Counted from the stretch's first letter, positions 23,761 to 36,921 are shown. The stretch: DNA of 64,000 nt from Magnolia sinica (GCF_029962835.1 NC_080583.1:2961001-3025000), one strand, 5' to 3'. A program made the numbers and translations. Notes: generated by a model not told the origin, from the sequence alone.

Positions 23761-24359
23761 GCTGATCCTGGTCATCCGAACCAACGGTTGGAAGAAAATC
23801 TTATGAATGGTCCACAGTCAAATTGAATTGCCTGCGGATAAGGATATTGGGTGGTTGTGATTTTTGGATCATGGCCCATCCACGATCATCAAAGCCATTT
23901 GCACATTTCACTACAGCTGCGTGCTGCCTCACGTAGCACTTCGGCCACTGAACGATCATCCCGACCGTTCATCAATTATTTTTCATCATAATTGGGCAAT
24001 GTGAGAAAATGGACGGCTTTTAACTTGATTTGGGCTGTACATATGATCGCAGATTGGGATTGGGCCTCAATTTTCAGCCGGGTAACCAATTGGGCTAGGC
24101 CTGGGCCTGGGCCGTGTCTGCCTGTGGGCCTTTACATGTTTCACTGGGCCACTCTACCTTGAAACTTCAAAGCTGTGCTTTGACGGACACCGATTTTCTA
24201 CAACACTTGTTGAAGGGAGCCCAGAGCATGCGCAACAAAGGCCCCACCTTTGATGGATGTCTGTGCAACATCCACGTTCTAAGGAAAGAGCCAGGATGGG
24301 GATGGGACGCAGGGATAGATGTAATGATGTGAATCACTGTCTTCCTCAAGTGGATAATT
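23761..24359. other. Intergenic, upstream of psbO
   Basis: No second gene is recognised. A 72-residue open frame at 24114-24332 has no family features that I know. Confidence 0.4.
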
Positions 24360-24925
24360 ACGCTGAATCTACTAAGTTTATCTGGACTCTTCACAAATAT
24401 TCACAACGATTCATTGAATCTACGTGAAAAGATAAAAAATAAAAATAAATTCTAATAAATTTAAAATAAATTGATATATAATAAAAAACGAATTTGAAAT
24501 CCCTTAACTAGTAATATCAAACTAAGAAGAATTTTCAAAATCCAACTCCAACTCAAACTCCCTGAAAAAACGTTTAGGAAGCTTACTTTTTCCAGAGGTC
24601 TTGGTTCTCGGCCTGGTACGGCATCTCCTAGTTTTTAAAGCTCTTTTATTGTTAGGCACAACTCCTAAAGTTCCATGGTCAAACTAAAACTTAATATAAA
24701 GAGTAAAAATGAAATAAAAAAGGACTTTCCACGGTCAATCTGATGAAATCTCACAAATACGGCGAGGGCAACCCAATGTAATGAATTGGGTGGATAAAGT
24801 AGCTTCTCCTATCCAAAATCATATATGGTACATCCAATAATTCATTTAAGTTTGCAAGATATGCTTGTTTTAGGGTTCTAGCGGTCCTGATCACTTCTGC
24901 CTCTTATCAGGCCTTCTTTGGACCA
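24360..24925 (-). repeat. LTR fragment, inverted relative to the copy at 20.4 kb (fossil)
   Basis: Reverse-complemented, this reads AAGAGGCAGAAGTGATCAGGA, then CATATCTTGCAAAC, ATGATTTTGG and TTTGTGAGATTTCATCAG, in the same order as 20400-21115. The two copies face each other across psbO. Confidence 0.55.
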
Positions 24926-26645
24926 TCTTGAACATGAAAGTGTCTGTGACCGCTTTACATCAGGATGCCCGGCCACCTTTGAAACCTTCCTGGGCCCACT
25001 TCACTGTTTACATGCCATCCAACTGATGGACGGAGTAGATGTGACACAGATGGTGGAACCCATAGAGATTCACTTTCATGCTTAGATGGCGTTTGTCCAG
25101 GTGGGACCCGCAATACCGGTGGCCAATCCCAAGCCCAAAACAAGCCCATTTTTATCTCAATGGGTGGATTGACCTTTAAATTGAAGGTCCGACGACTAAG
25201 TGGGCCACGCATAAGATGATTTCGAGCTTTACTACCCATTGCGAAATTGGACCATCTAAAGCCTAGCGTCATCCCAGCCATCCATCACCAAATGTTGCCA
25301 TATTTTGATTATTCTGATTTGCATGATACTGTCCAAGGCCCAACGTGGATGGGCCATACTTTACGAATGACTCTGATTGGACGATCCTAACCGCTGGAAC
25401 GGAGGTATCTTTCTTTCCCTTAAAACTCCTCTGATGGAATGTTACGATCATCCAATTGCCAAGGGATACATGTGATGTGGCTATAGATATGGTAGATGAA
25501 TGTTTGTATATACACATGCATGGATTGTGTCCGTACCGGAGATTCACGTTACAACCGTGCATGATATTAGCATTCCTCTTATTGCTACTAATGAACGGCT
25601 TGGATTGATTGATGGAGAAATTGTGTAAGCGTGAGTGTGTGTTAAAAATAAATAAATTTCCATTAAAAGCCCTGCATCCTACAAGTGACCCCGGTGTGAA
25701 AATGCAAGCTCGAACTGTTAGATTATGGTGAATTAATCCCTTTATCTCATAGCTCAGGCCCCACATCGCATGAGTTAGGACCTCAACCAAACTTCCTTTG
25801 TGGGCCCCAAATCATGAGTTGCCCATCCCGAGTGTGCCCCTACATCCCACAAGCGACCCTACTCAAACATGGTGTGAAAATGTCCTTGCATTAATAACCC
25901 TCTCTCTCTCTCTCTCTACTAACTTGTTCCAAATGTAGGTTATGAAACATATTTTCATTGATTCCAATAAATTTCAATTACAAACTATAATTCACATAGA
26001 TTTCATGACAATTGCAAATGCGTATCAAACACATGCTCCCAAATGAGGTATAATTTAAATTGATTGTATGTTTTTTTAGCAGAGAGGAGTGTGAATATAG
26101 AATCCTCCCTACACCTTTTATTTATAAAAAAAGAAAAAAGAAACCCTAATTGAAGTGGGCCCAACAAGAGCATAAAAATATTCAAGCCCATTGCCAAAAA
26201 ATCTGTTCTCCAGCAACAATAATATTCAATTTCTAAGTGCTTGTGTGACATCCATCATATTCTGTCACAGTATCAAAGTTTTTCTCATAATCTAATTTAA
26301 TACAACGGTTCTATATGATTATATCAACAAAATAAAGTGTAAGTATGCTAAGGACAGTTCCTCGGACGGGATTGAGTGGCGACCCATCTAAAAGCATGTT
26401 TGAAAAATTGTTAGGTCGGATTTGATTTGACCACAAGCAGCAGATGAATCCCATTCAAAAGCATGTTTGAAAAATGTTAGGTTAGCCCCATCTATGCTAG
26501 TGGTATGTGGCTCAATCAAATTCTACATCATAGATTCACTATGCAACAGATGTCATGTGTTTCACTCTCCCACTGTCTGCTCAACCACCCATCAAAGGAT
26601 TAATTAAGGCGGTTCTTGCAATGAACCTTTAGAGAGAAGTAGACT

Positions 26646-26691
<46 letters not shown>

Positions 26692-27239
26692 GGCTGGACT
26701 TCTTTGGAATGATAGTGACACTTAAACCATAAACATGGTATAGATGCATGGAAATCCACACCATCCAAACCACTGATCTAATTGTGTAGATGGGGCTCAG
26801 CCAAAATTTAGAGTAGCAATATTATAGTTATAATCTGTTTTTTTTTTTTTCTTTTTCTTTTTCCTTTTGTCCTTATAATTTGGACCACTCACTATTTTAG
26901 ACTAAAATCGTGCATGCAGTTCAATTCAGGCCATTTGAATGGCTCAGCTATACCCACGGAACAATGACAAGCTCCGTATCAATGTGGAGCTTGGCTCTTT
27001 GAAGTTGATTTGATGGGGTCCAAATCCATTAGGTGGGCCCAACCATGTGAATGCTCTTATTCTTCTCAAAACCTACATTCAAAGACCCAACAGGTGCCTC
27101 CAACTTCACACGATCCGGGTCTGGATTTCAAGAACTAGAGCAGCAGGACCAGAACCGAGTTTGGCTAGGTTCAAATACTTTAGGACCGACTTAAACCAGA
27201 TCCATTGATGGCCCTATTCCATTGCAGCTCTTGTCATAT
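24926..27239. other. Intergenic, no gene recognised
   Basis: It contains a (CT)n run at about 26650-26689, another short one near 25905, and a pair of related 40-bp segments near 25669 and 25838 that share ATCC-ACAAG-GACCC and GGTGTGAAAATG. No protein family is recognised. Confidence 0.4.
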
Positions 27240-27593
27240 GGTAGGATATTTCAGTTGGGGTTTATCGTAAGTAGGACATTCCCAAGTCCTTTAGTTCGAG
27301 TTAGATGCACGTCATGTTCTTATAATTAGTAGGACTTTCCCAAGTCCTTTTTAGTTGGAGTCACACGCATATAACGTGCATACAATTAGTTTCAACGTGA
27401 TTGGAATTTTGTGCTATTATATTTTCCAAGTAGTTAATATTATAAGTTTGGGTCCGTTGAATTGATGCCACATCGATTAATAGTGTTAGTAGAGAATCTT
27501 AAGGCATGGGTTTGAGATACATGTAATACTTATAAATAGTATCAATGGATTTGTGGAAGCCTTGTGAAGAGTTATAATTTTTAAAATGAAATC
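27240..27593 (+). repeat. Older LTR fragment, left part (host of the Tat element)
   Basis: This is LTR-like sequence with two TAGTAGGAC-TTCCCAAGTCC units. It breaks off at AAATC, where the Tat element is inserted, and resumes at 37748. The resumed part carries GTGAAGAGTCTAGAGAGC and GGTGATCAACCTCATCATG, matching 20400-21115. Confidence 0.55.
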
Positions 27594-28395
27594 TGTTAAT
27601 ACAAAAATCTGATCCACCCTCTTTAGACCTTCGAGTACCTGCACAGGAAGAAGACAAAGGAGACCCTGGCTAGAGCAGGGGACTCTCCGATGCCAAAGTC
27701 AGGCTAGAAATCTGGGTCTTATAATATTGAGGGGGTTTGGGAGAGTTTTTTGCGTACCCTTTATGTTGGAGACGTCCTCCTTTTAAAGGAATGAGAGGTC
27801 CCGCCGTACAAGAATTTTCTTCCGAATATCTTAGAGATTTGATTTAGTTGCAATTTGTTTATGTATGCTTCCCGATCCCGAGATTTTCGGGGTTGGAAAT
27901 CCTTTTACAAGATTTTCGGGATGGTGTTTATACTTACACTGTCTCTTCCTTGCTCGGCTCGGCCCTAACCGACTCTAGTGAGAGATGAGTCTCGGCTGGC
28001 TGCAAGGATAAGGCTTTTTGCCTTCTGTTGGATGAAATAGAGTCAGTCCGTAACCGATACCCCTTCTCACTCCGATAGCCGACACTACAACCGATTTACT
28101 ATGGGTCGGTTTTGTGATCGATCAGGTAACTTATAGCCTTGGGCCTTAATTGGTATCATTTAGACGTTGCTGGCTCATTATCCGAGATAACTTTATGCGT
28201 CTTATATATTTTGCCTATGGCTCTTGACTCTTTGAATCTCGTTCGGGATTCATTTCCTGCAATCCGAGCTAAGTCTCTCCTTTAGGCTTTGTCTTATCTC
28301 GGTCTAACCTGTTGCCTCGGAATCTCGGGCAGTGTCAGCAGAGTTGGTCCATTCCATAACTGGGTCTCCAGACTTGTCATATTTTTTCCCCAACA
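27594..28395 (-). repeat. 3' LTR of the Tat element
   Basis: 802 bp, bounded by TGTTAATAC and CCCCAACA, preceded by AAATC. Shared blocks with the other LTR include CCACCCTCTTTAGACC and GATTTTCGGGATGGTG. Confidence 0.92.
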
Positions 28396-28411
28396 GTTAG
28401 CCCCCCTTACT
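28396..28411 (-). other. Polypurine tract of the Tat element
   Basis: The minus strand reads AGTAAGGGGGGCTAAC directly before the 3' LTR, a purine-rich primer for plus-strand synthesis. Confidence 0.7.
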
Positions 28412-28699
28412 CCTTGTGTCAGCTGTGTCGACACTAAGGAGTAATGAGTTTTTTGTATCGGTTTGCACTGGAGATCGGGGCTATGATGAAACATTTAATA
28501 CTTCTTATATCGTCCTTAACAGGCATCGGTTCGATGCTCGAGGTAGCGCGAGTGGATAGTCGTCAGAACGTTTCGTCCGCTTATGAGCGACGGACGCATG
28601 GCGAGGGCATTGTTTGGTCAGTCGGCGTGTGCCACGTGTCAAGCGGGGGAGTCGAAATAAGCATCGATTCGACTCCTCCTTAAATGCCTCTGCCACGTG

Positions 28700-31384
28700 G
28701 CAGAGTATAAAAAGAGGAGAAGGGCGCTACTTCACCATTTTCGCACCCGCCTCTCTCTTCTCTCTCTCTTGGCTGCCTTCACTGTTCCCGTATTCCGCCA
28801 TTTTTCAACCATTTTCTTATCTTCCTTTTCGGTCTTTGCCTTCTCGTCTGCATTTATCTTGTCATCTCCGGTGAGTATCAAGCTCCCTCCCTCCCTTTAT
28901 TTTTCAATTTTCATGGTGTTACGAGGTTCTCAGAGCCCTCGGCAGGGAGCTTCCGGTAATGAGGACGAAACGAGATATCTCTGGAATGTGTTGGAATCGC
29001 TTTCATCGCTGACGGAGATGGCGATTGGTGCCAATGAAGCTTTCCAGTTCTCCGAAAGAGTGTCTGGGACTTCAGCGGAACATCTTGCTTCGGCAGGTCT
29101 TTTTGACGGTGGCGTGTCACTAACGACTGCCCCTAGGAGGCCTAATCCTCCTGGGGAAGACTTAGAGGAAGATGATGAATGTGAGGAAACCACTGAGTCG
29201 GTTCCTCTTAGAAGATCGGCACGGGCCGTTGAATTGACAGATGAGGAAGAGGAGGCTGCCGAGGGAGAGGAGGCTGGAGATGAGCAAAGGGGTTTAGTCC
29301 CTTCGGTCTTAATTGAAGCGGATTTGGATAGAATTCGAGTCAGGTACCATGTCCCCGACTCAGTTATTCTTCATCTCCCCCTCCCTAGTGAATTACCTGA
29401 CCATCCTCCTGCTGGGATGGTCGCGATTTTCCAAGTCGCTATGCAATGTGACTTGCGTCTGCCCCTTCAACCCATTGCACGGGATTTTCTTTCCCGACTC
29501 CGAATCTTTCCTGGAAAGATAGTTCTGAACGGGTGGAGGAACTTGTTCGGATGTTAAGTGTTGTGGGCTGAGACAGAGCAGCCCTCACTAATTATCGACG
29601 AGTTCCTCTATTTGTACCAAGCATGGCCAAACCCTCAAAAGCTCGACTGGTACTTTTTGTGCGCTTGGCAGAACAAGAGCGGTCCTTTGATAACCGACCC
29701 TCCTACCTCCAATAAGCACTGGAGAGAGAGATGGTTCTAAGCATGCGGTTGCTGGGAGACTGTCGAGTCTGGACTCTTCGAACCTCGTATTCCCCGAGCA
29801 TTCTCTGAAGCAGGTGACTCGGCGTGCCTTTTCTACGTATTTTCTTGCTATGATATTTCTGAGTCTTACTAAACATATTTTGCAGATATCCTCAAGAAAA
29901 GGCTGAAGTTAGAAGCTAACGCTCTAGCTCAGATCAAAGATCTGAAGGCGCTAAATCCGGAGGATCGGTCTTGGAAAACTCTTCTTCAGTCAGAGCGTCT
30001 TCTTCTCTCGGGCTTAGACTCGTCCGTGACAGGTATCCTTTGGTTGTTCTGACGTGTTCTTCTTGGATTTTATTTAACTCTGTGCCTTATCTAATACACA
30101 AATGGCTGAAGTTCGGCCCCTTCTGAAACTAGCTTCCAAGATGAAGGCTCCTTCGAGATCAGTGCTTCTGTCGGAGACTCGACTTTCGAAGAACCAAAAG
30201 ACGGCTCCAAAGGCTAAGGGGCCTTCCGCCCCGGTTGTTCCAACCGTGGTCGTAATCTCTCACCCAGAGGAGAGGGCGAAAGAGGTGAGCATGGCTCTTG
30301 CCGAGCCCCAGGTGGTTTCGGAGCCAGGACTCATTGGAGAGCGGGTCTCAAAACTGAGAGAGGAGCAGAGAGAGGAGACCTCAGGGGGCAGATGACTCAA
30401 TAGGAGCCTTCGCCCCTTCAGCGCAAGTGTCGGCCATGGTCCCTTGGGCCATCTCTCACGAAGGAGAGAAGGATTATGCTGGCCTCTGTAGCTACCCCTC
30501 AAGGCAGATTCTTGCTCACTTGGAGAAGGTGCTACTTGAGATAACGTCTCTGATTTTTGCCGTCTTAAGTAGCTTCGTATTTGTCTTAGCGACTCAGTTC
30601 TGACCTCAAGTTTTTCTTTTTGCAGTTTGCCCCTTGTGTGCTTAGGGGTAAATTGGATCTTGCTGATGCTAAAAAGTGAGTCACTAAGCTGGAGGCGTAG
30701 CTTGAAGGCGCTACGACTTGGGTCGCTTCCTGACGGGCGATTTGAGTCTTACTAAAAAGGCTGCCGAGGACACCAAAGCTAAGTGTGCCCATGTGGCCTT
30801 GCTACTGAAAGAGGCTTAGGAGGAGAGTCGGCGAGCCCGTCAAGCTCATGCCTCTTGTGGGGACAAAATGGCCCGGGTCAAGGCTGAGGCTGGGGTGGCC
30901 ATTGAGTAGGCCAAGGACCAAGCCATAAAGGCCTTTCTTGAGTCCCAAGAGTTTTCAAATGAGAGGGATCGCTTGTATCAAGGTGGGTACACGGTTTGTA
31001 TCCAGCTGATGAAGTAATCTTTTTTCGACCTTGATCTCTCGGGATTCGATGACGATGCCGCTGGTTCTGAGGGCCCGGAGGCCGGAGCTACCGAGTCTGA
31101 TGGTGTTGCGGCTGGTATCGAGGTCGAGTCTGAAGCAGCTCCAGAGGTCGCTCCAAGTGGTGGTAGTAGCTGAGTATGAGCCACCTCCTGAGTTCGCTAC
31201 TGATGAACCTTGGAGCTTGATTTTTGTCACTCACACCAGGACTTTAAGCAGACCAAGCTCCAGGGCATGCTCGAGAGTATCTACAGTCGAGGAAGAGGCT
31301 CGCACGTCTCAGCCAATCTTTCTTTTGCCTTTAACCTTTCTACTCTATCAATGTAGTGTTAAAGCAAGATGTAACCCGATGTAA
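28700..31384 (+). pseudogene. Antisense additional gene (aORF) of the Tat element (fossil)
   Basis: On the strand opposite gag-pol and next to the 3' LTR lies a plant-retrotransposon additional gene. An acidic N-terminal part (EEDDECEETTESV) is followed by DLDRIRVRYHVPDSVILHLPLPSE and PPAGMVAIFQVAMQCDLRLPLQPIARDFL. This resembles the putative gypsy-type transposon (Transposase_28) domain known in antisense aORFs of Tat elements. Later parts (about 29.9-31.4 kb) are Lys/Glu-rich and broken. The family is known to splice this gene, and GTGAGT-like donor words are present. Its role in the element is unknown. Confidence 0.7.
28706..28713 (+). promoter_or_regulatory. TATA box of the antisense gene in the Tat element
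   Basis: TATAAAAA follows a CCACGTGG G-box at 28693-28700 and lies about 200 bases before the start of the antisense gene. An own promoter for the additional gene is plausible, facing against gag-pol. Confidence 0.5.
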
Positions 31385-31773
31385 TAAACATACCGATGAA
31401 TGAATATACTTTGGTTTTTCTTTTATTCATTTCGACTCAGTTTACATGTTGTCATCTTTGAGTCTTCTTACATATTTAATTGGTTGACGTAAGGGCAGTA
31501 TATCTTTAGATGCTCGACATTCCAAGGGTGAGGTAGTAATTGCCCAGTTAGGTTTTCCAATCGATACGTTCCTGGTCGGATAGTACTTGAGACGACATAG
31601 GGTCCTTTCCAATTAGGTCTCAGTGTGCCCGCACCAACTTCCTTGGTATTGAGGAACGTTTTTCAGAGGATCATGTCCTCGACTCGAAAACGCCTGACCT
31701 TGACTCGAGTATTGTAGAACCGAGCTACTTGTTGCTGCTGAGCCACCAATCGCAGCCGAGCTCTTTCCCTTTG

Positions 31774-32422
31774 TTAGTCCGCAAGATCGATTCCGAGGAC
31801 TAAGAGTTCTTCATTATCCTCCTCATTAAAAGAATTAACTCTGGCTGAAGGCAACCTGATCTCAACTGGGGTGACGGCTTCCAAGCCATAACCGAGGGAG
31901 AAAGGAGTTTCTCCCGTAGCGGTTCGAGTCGTGGTTCGGTATGCCCACAGTATCTTCAGAATTTCTTCAGCCCACGCTCCTTTGGCTTGGCCGAGCTTGG
32001 TTCGGAGATGCTGTTTGATGATCTTATTGACCGCCTCAACCTGTCCGTTCATCTGAGGATGATGGGGCGATGAGTACACTTTTATAATCCCGAGATTATT
32101 GCACATTTCCCGATAGCTCCTATTCTCAAACTGCTTCCTATTGTCAGTAATAATAGTCCGGGGTATCCTGAATCGATAGACAATATTTTTTCATACAAAG
32201 TCCATGATTTTCTGTTCGGTTATCTTCGCCAATGGCTCCGCCTTGGCCCACTTTGTGAAATAATCCACTGCTACGACAGCAAACTTGGTCTAGCCTTTCC
32301 CCACAGGGAGTGGTCCGATAATGTCTATTCCCCATTGTGTAAAGGGCCAAGGACTGGTCATAGGATTCAGCTCCTCCGAGGGCTTCCTTGGAATGGTCAC
32401 GAACTGTTGGCATTTGTCGCAT
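31774..32422 (-). pseudogene. Integrase region of the Tat element (fossil)
   Basis: The segment at 31774-32106 shows SSPHHPQMNGQVEAVNK, containing the catalytic glutamate, and ILWAYRTTTRTATGETPFSLGYG, a signature of gypsy integrases. The zinc-binding part lies towards 32422. The region is broken. Confidence 0.88.
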
Positions 32423-32650
32423 CTTTGGACGAGCTAATGAGCGTCGTGCTGGATGGTTGGCCAGTAGTATCCCTGACGTAAGACCTCGTGTGCGAGTGAT
32501 CGCACTCCTGAGTGATTTTCACAGATCCCTTTATGGATCTCTCGTAGTACGTAGTTGGCTTCATCGAGATTTAGACATCGTAATAAAGGAGCATATAAAC
32601 TTTTTTATATAACATCTCGTTAAGAATGGTGTAGCGGGAAGCTCGGATCT

Positions 32651-33915
32651 TCAATCATCGAGCTTCGGCACGATCTTCAGTAACTCCTCATTGTCGAGAT
32701 ATCGGACGATCGAGTCGAGCCAAGTAGGTCCTAAATCAATTGTGTGTATGGTCACGCTAACCGGGTCAGTGATACTCGACTTAGTGACATATTCGATTGG
32801 AACGAACCTGGGTATGTCGTCTTCGTCGGCAGAGGCAAGTTTTGCTGGTAGATCGGCTTTAGCATTTTCTGTCCGAGGGATCCGAGTAACCACACACTAT
32901 TGAAATCTATCGATTAACTCTTTGGCTTTCTCCATGTATGCTTTCAACTGCTCTTTTCGTGTCTGATACACACCGGTGACTTGATTGACGACCAATTGTG
33001 AATCGCTGAAGACGTTGAGATAAGTAACGCCCAAACTGGCTACAAGTCAAAGGTCGAGCAATAAAGCTTCATATTTCGTTGTATTATTTGAGGCTTGAAA
33101 TCCAAGTCTTAAGGCATACTGCATGTAGGTTTGATCGGGAGTTTCTCGGAAGCGATCGTCGATTCCTCTATAGGCTCGGTAGCATGCTCATTCATTGGAT
33201 CGACTTGTGGTGTTACTTCAACAATGAAATCGGCCACGACCTGCCCTTTGATTGCTACTCTCGGCTTGTATTGAATGTCGAATTCGCTGAGTTCGATCGT
33301 CCACTTTGTGAGTTGGCTAGATGCTTCTGGCTTCTGAAGAATTTGACGCAGTGGGAGGTCAGTCATAACGACAATGGTATAAGCCTGAAAGTATGGTCGA
33401 AGTCGTCGCGAGGAGACTACAAGGACTAAGGCCACTTTTTCTAGGAGTGGATATCTTGTTTCTGCTGGTAACAGTGTTTTACTGACGTAATAGACCGGCA
33501 GTTTCTTTCCTTCGTGCTCCCATATCAGAGCCGAGCTAACCGCTACGTCGGACACCGCGAGATACAACAACAGAGCTTCCCCTGGTTCGAGTTTTGACAA
33601 GAGAGGTGGAGATCCGAGATAAGACTTCAATTGCTGGAACGCTGCTTCACACTCTTCCGTCCAGTCCATCGTTTGCCGTCCCTTCAGTTGTTTAAAGAAT
33701 GAATGACATTTATCAATAGCTCGAGAGAGGAAGCGGTTGAGCACGGCTACTCGTCCGATCAGCCTTTGTATGTCTTTGATTATTTTTGGAGACTCTATGT
33801 CGAGTAATGCTTTGATCTTCTCCGGATTTACCTCGATCCCTCGTTGGCTAACAAGGAATCCGATGAACTTTTTCCAGTTCACGCCAAAGGCACACTTGCT
33901 CGAATTTAACTTCAT
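32651..33915 (-). pseudogene. RT thumb and RNase H regions of the Tat element (fossil)
   Basis: 33109-33915 carries the connection and the first RNase H (WTEECEAAFQQLKSYL, LLYLAVSDVAVSSALI, LPVYYVSKTL, RYPLLEKVAL). The stretch 32651-33110 holds a second, plant-type RNase H, a known feature of Tat elements. The region is broken. Confidence 0.8.
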
Positions 33916-34711
33916 TGCGTAAAATTAAGAACATTTCTTTTAAGTCGGCTATATGGTCGGCCGCATGTATACTTTTGACGAGCATGTCGTCAATGTATAC
34001 TTCCATGGTTCGGCCGATTTGCCGAGCAAATATTTTGTTCACTAATCTTTGATAAGTCATCCCAGCATTTTTCAAACCAAACGGCATCACACGGTAACAA
34101 CAAAGACGTTTGTCAGTGACAAAGGTGGTCTTAGATTTATCAGATTGATTCATTACAATTTGATTGTATCTTAAATAAGCATCCATAAAACTAAGAAGTT
34201 CCTGCCCCGCAGTGCTATCCACCAACTGATCGATCCTCGGAAGAGGAAAACTGTCCTTTGGGCAGGCTTTGTTTAGGTCGGTATAGTCAATACAGACTCG
34301 CCACTTCCCATTGACCTTCTTCACAAGTACGACATTAGCTACCCACTCTTGGTAGTATATCTCTTCTATAAATTTGGCCTTGAAGAGCTTGCTGACCTCT
34401 TCTTTAATAATAGCATACCTTTCAGGGTCAAGCGGGCATCGCTTCTGTCGGATCGGCCGGTAGGTCAGATCGATGTTGAGTCGATGAGTCATTACTGATT
34501 GGTCGATTCCTAGCATGTCTTCATGGTTCCATGAAAATACATCAGCGTATCGTTGGAGCAGGGCTATCAAATTTTCTTTCAGGGGAGATTGCAAAGGCGA
34601 GCCAACTTGCACCGTTTTGGAGTTATCTGTCTCGACCAAAGGTACCGAGATAAGGTCTTCAACCGGTTGTCCACGTTCGTGAGTTTCGACCCGAGGATCC
34701 AGTGACTCCAT
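33848..34711 (-). pseudogene. Reverse transcriptase region of the Tat element (fossil)
   Basis: Motifs appear in order: WRVCIDYTDLNKACPKDSFPLPRID, SFMDAYLRYNQI, FGLKNAGMTYQRLVN and the catalytic YIDDMLVKS. These place it firmly in Ty3/gypsy, close to Tat. This segment reads open over 287 residues. Confidence 0.9.
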
Positions 34712-34864
34712 CGTGGATATCTCGGCTGGAGCTTTTATGGCTATCGCGTAACAACGTCTTATGTCTTACTGATCTCCTTTGACGACTCCTACTCCCGACT
34801 CAGTCAAGAATTTCATGGGGAGGTGGTATGTAGATACCACTACTTGGAGGAGACTTAGAGAAGG

Positions 34865-35193
34865 TCAGTCGAGTATAGTGTTGTAAACGGACGACTGATC
34901 GACTATCAAAAAGTCGACCATTACTGTCACCTGATACGAAGGGTTTCCAGCTGTAAGTGGCAGTGAAATGATTCCTTCTGGGAATGTCTGTCCTCCTGAG
35001 AATCCAATCAATGGGGTACGAACCGACCGTAATGCCGATCGTTCAACACCCATTTTGTCGAACGCCTGAGTGAACAGTAAGTCAGCAGACTATCCTGTGT
35101 CGACAAGTATGCGGAACAGCCTACAGTTCGCGATGGTGAGAGCGATGACCAATGCATCATTGTGGGGGTGATGAATACCCCGAGCATCTTCAT
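34865..35193 (-). pseudogene. Protease region of the Tat element (fossil)
   Basis: It includes DFLIVDQSSVYNTILD, which resembles the conserved C-terminal part of the aspartic protease in Tat elements. The region is broken. Confidence 0.6.
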
Positions 35194-35296
35194 CAGTGAA
35201 TGAGATGCAGTATTTTTCCCTCTTGTTTTCTTTAGAAGGCCGAGCTATCAGCAGGATCTCGGATTCGGGTCGACTGATGCTCCTGGTGTGATTTTT

Positions 35297-36850
35297 TCAA
35301 GCATTGTTTGAGTCGTCTCCGCCTCGGGGACCACCGACAATACTTCGGATTTCTTCCGTGGGTCGGTTGTCACCCGAGCGTTCTTCCACTTTCCTGATTC
35401 TTTCGACGTATTCTCTAAGTCGGCCATCTCGGATGAGCCTTTCGATCTCTTCTTTTAGGTGAAAATAATCACTCATATTATGCCCATGATCGCGATGATA
35501 GTGGCAATACTTGTTCTTGCTTCGTCGGTTGGGATTGCTTCGAAGTTTGTCTGGCCAGTTCACGAATCCTTCAGCTTTAATCTCCATCAACACCTGCACT
35601 TGGGGTTTATTAAGTGGGGTGTATGTAGAAAACTTTCAATCAGGTCACTTACCCGAATTGCGCTCTTCGCGCATTCGGTCGTCCTTGCGCTTCTTTCCTT
35701 CGTCCGAGTCAACTTCCTTTTTAGCTGACTCTTTGGTTGGGGCTTTTGCATTTTGGGCGGCCTCGCGCATAATTTGGGTTTCCTCGGCATCCGCGTACTT
35801 ATCCAATCGAGTCATAAACTCGGCCAGAGTCATAGGCAGATTCTTATCCAAGGATGACAGAAACAGTTTATCCTTAACGCCTTGCATGATTGAATTGAGT
35901 GCTATCTCCTCTAAATGTTTTCGAGCTTGGAGCGACTCAAAATTGAAACGCTTGATGTAGTCTTTCAGTAGCTCTCCCTCCTTCGAAATTATGTTGTTCA
36001 GATGTACAGGGGGTTTTAACTTCTTCTTTCCACCAATGAAGTTAGTGAGGAATGCATCACTGAGCTTCATAAACGAGCCAATGGACTTTCGTTTCAGCTG
36101 TTTGAATCAAACTTGACCTACGTTGGCTAAGGTGAGGGAGAAAGCTTGGCACATCATGGCATCTGAGGCATCGTGCAATTCCATGTATGTTCGAAAGCAT
36201 TCGATGTGTTCAGTTGGGTCAGTTTTTTCGGTGAAAGGTGTAATTTATGAAAGACGAAACCGTTCCGGTAGCCGAGCATGCATTACTTCCTCCACAAACG
36301 CCGATGCCTTTGTTTCGGACCTGTTTTGATTTACATCCCAACTCTGCTTCATGTCCGCAATCTCTTCCCATACTGCTTTCCTGAAGTACTGGAGGTCGAT
36401 TTTTCAAGGCTCGTCGCTTTCTGACATCCCCTCAACCGGAGGCCACCTATGCCTCCGCCGATCTATCTCGTGTCGGAAATTAATGGAATGAGCGGGCGCT
36501 GGCTCGGACGAACTGTGGGGCTGACTTCGCTGAGGGACTGATCGCAGAGCGATAAGATTAGGGTCGGCTACTTGTTGTGGGACGTTCATTGTCTGACCAT
36601 AGGGCTGAACTTGCTACCGATGTATTTGCTCCAACATTTATTTCATGACGTTTATGTTGGATCTGAGCTCCTGGCCTCTTTATCCAATCGCCCATTGTCT
36701 CGGTTCCGCTAGGTATTTCTTGTCACAACAGAGGCCGCTGGACGAGCAGCGGAATCTTGTCGGTTGTCGGGTTGATTCTGAGTTCCTTGAGCTACGCTCT
36801 CACCTGACGGTCCAGTGACGGCGGTGCCATTTGGCTCTTCTTGGACCATT
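35297..36850 (-). pseudogene. gag region of the Tat element (fossil)
   Basis: This encodes remains of the capsid/nucleocapsid protein. The segment at 35645-36070 has the retrotransposon gag fold words (LKDYIKRFNFES, LAEFMTRLDKYADAEE). The segment at 35297-35599 has CHYHRDHGHNMSD...LKEEIERLIRDG, typical of the end of Tat gag. The region is broken. Confidence 0.8.
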
Positions 36851-36921
36851 CTTCTAGTTATCGCCATTATAATGCATTCACAACTTTTGAGTAGAGCGTG
36901 AAAAATAAATTTTTGTACAGA

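Noticed and set aside
24114-24332. 72-residue open frame as a small gene upstream of psbO
   Set aside because: A similarly long open frame exists on the other strand, there is no initiation context or motif, and no support beyond length.
25269-25790. 173-residue open frame on the minus strand
   Set aside because: No domain, signal or family resemblance. The sequence includes the dispersed GATTGGACGATCCTAACC repeat word and it is probably chance.
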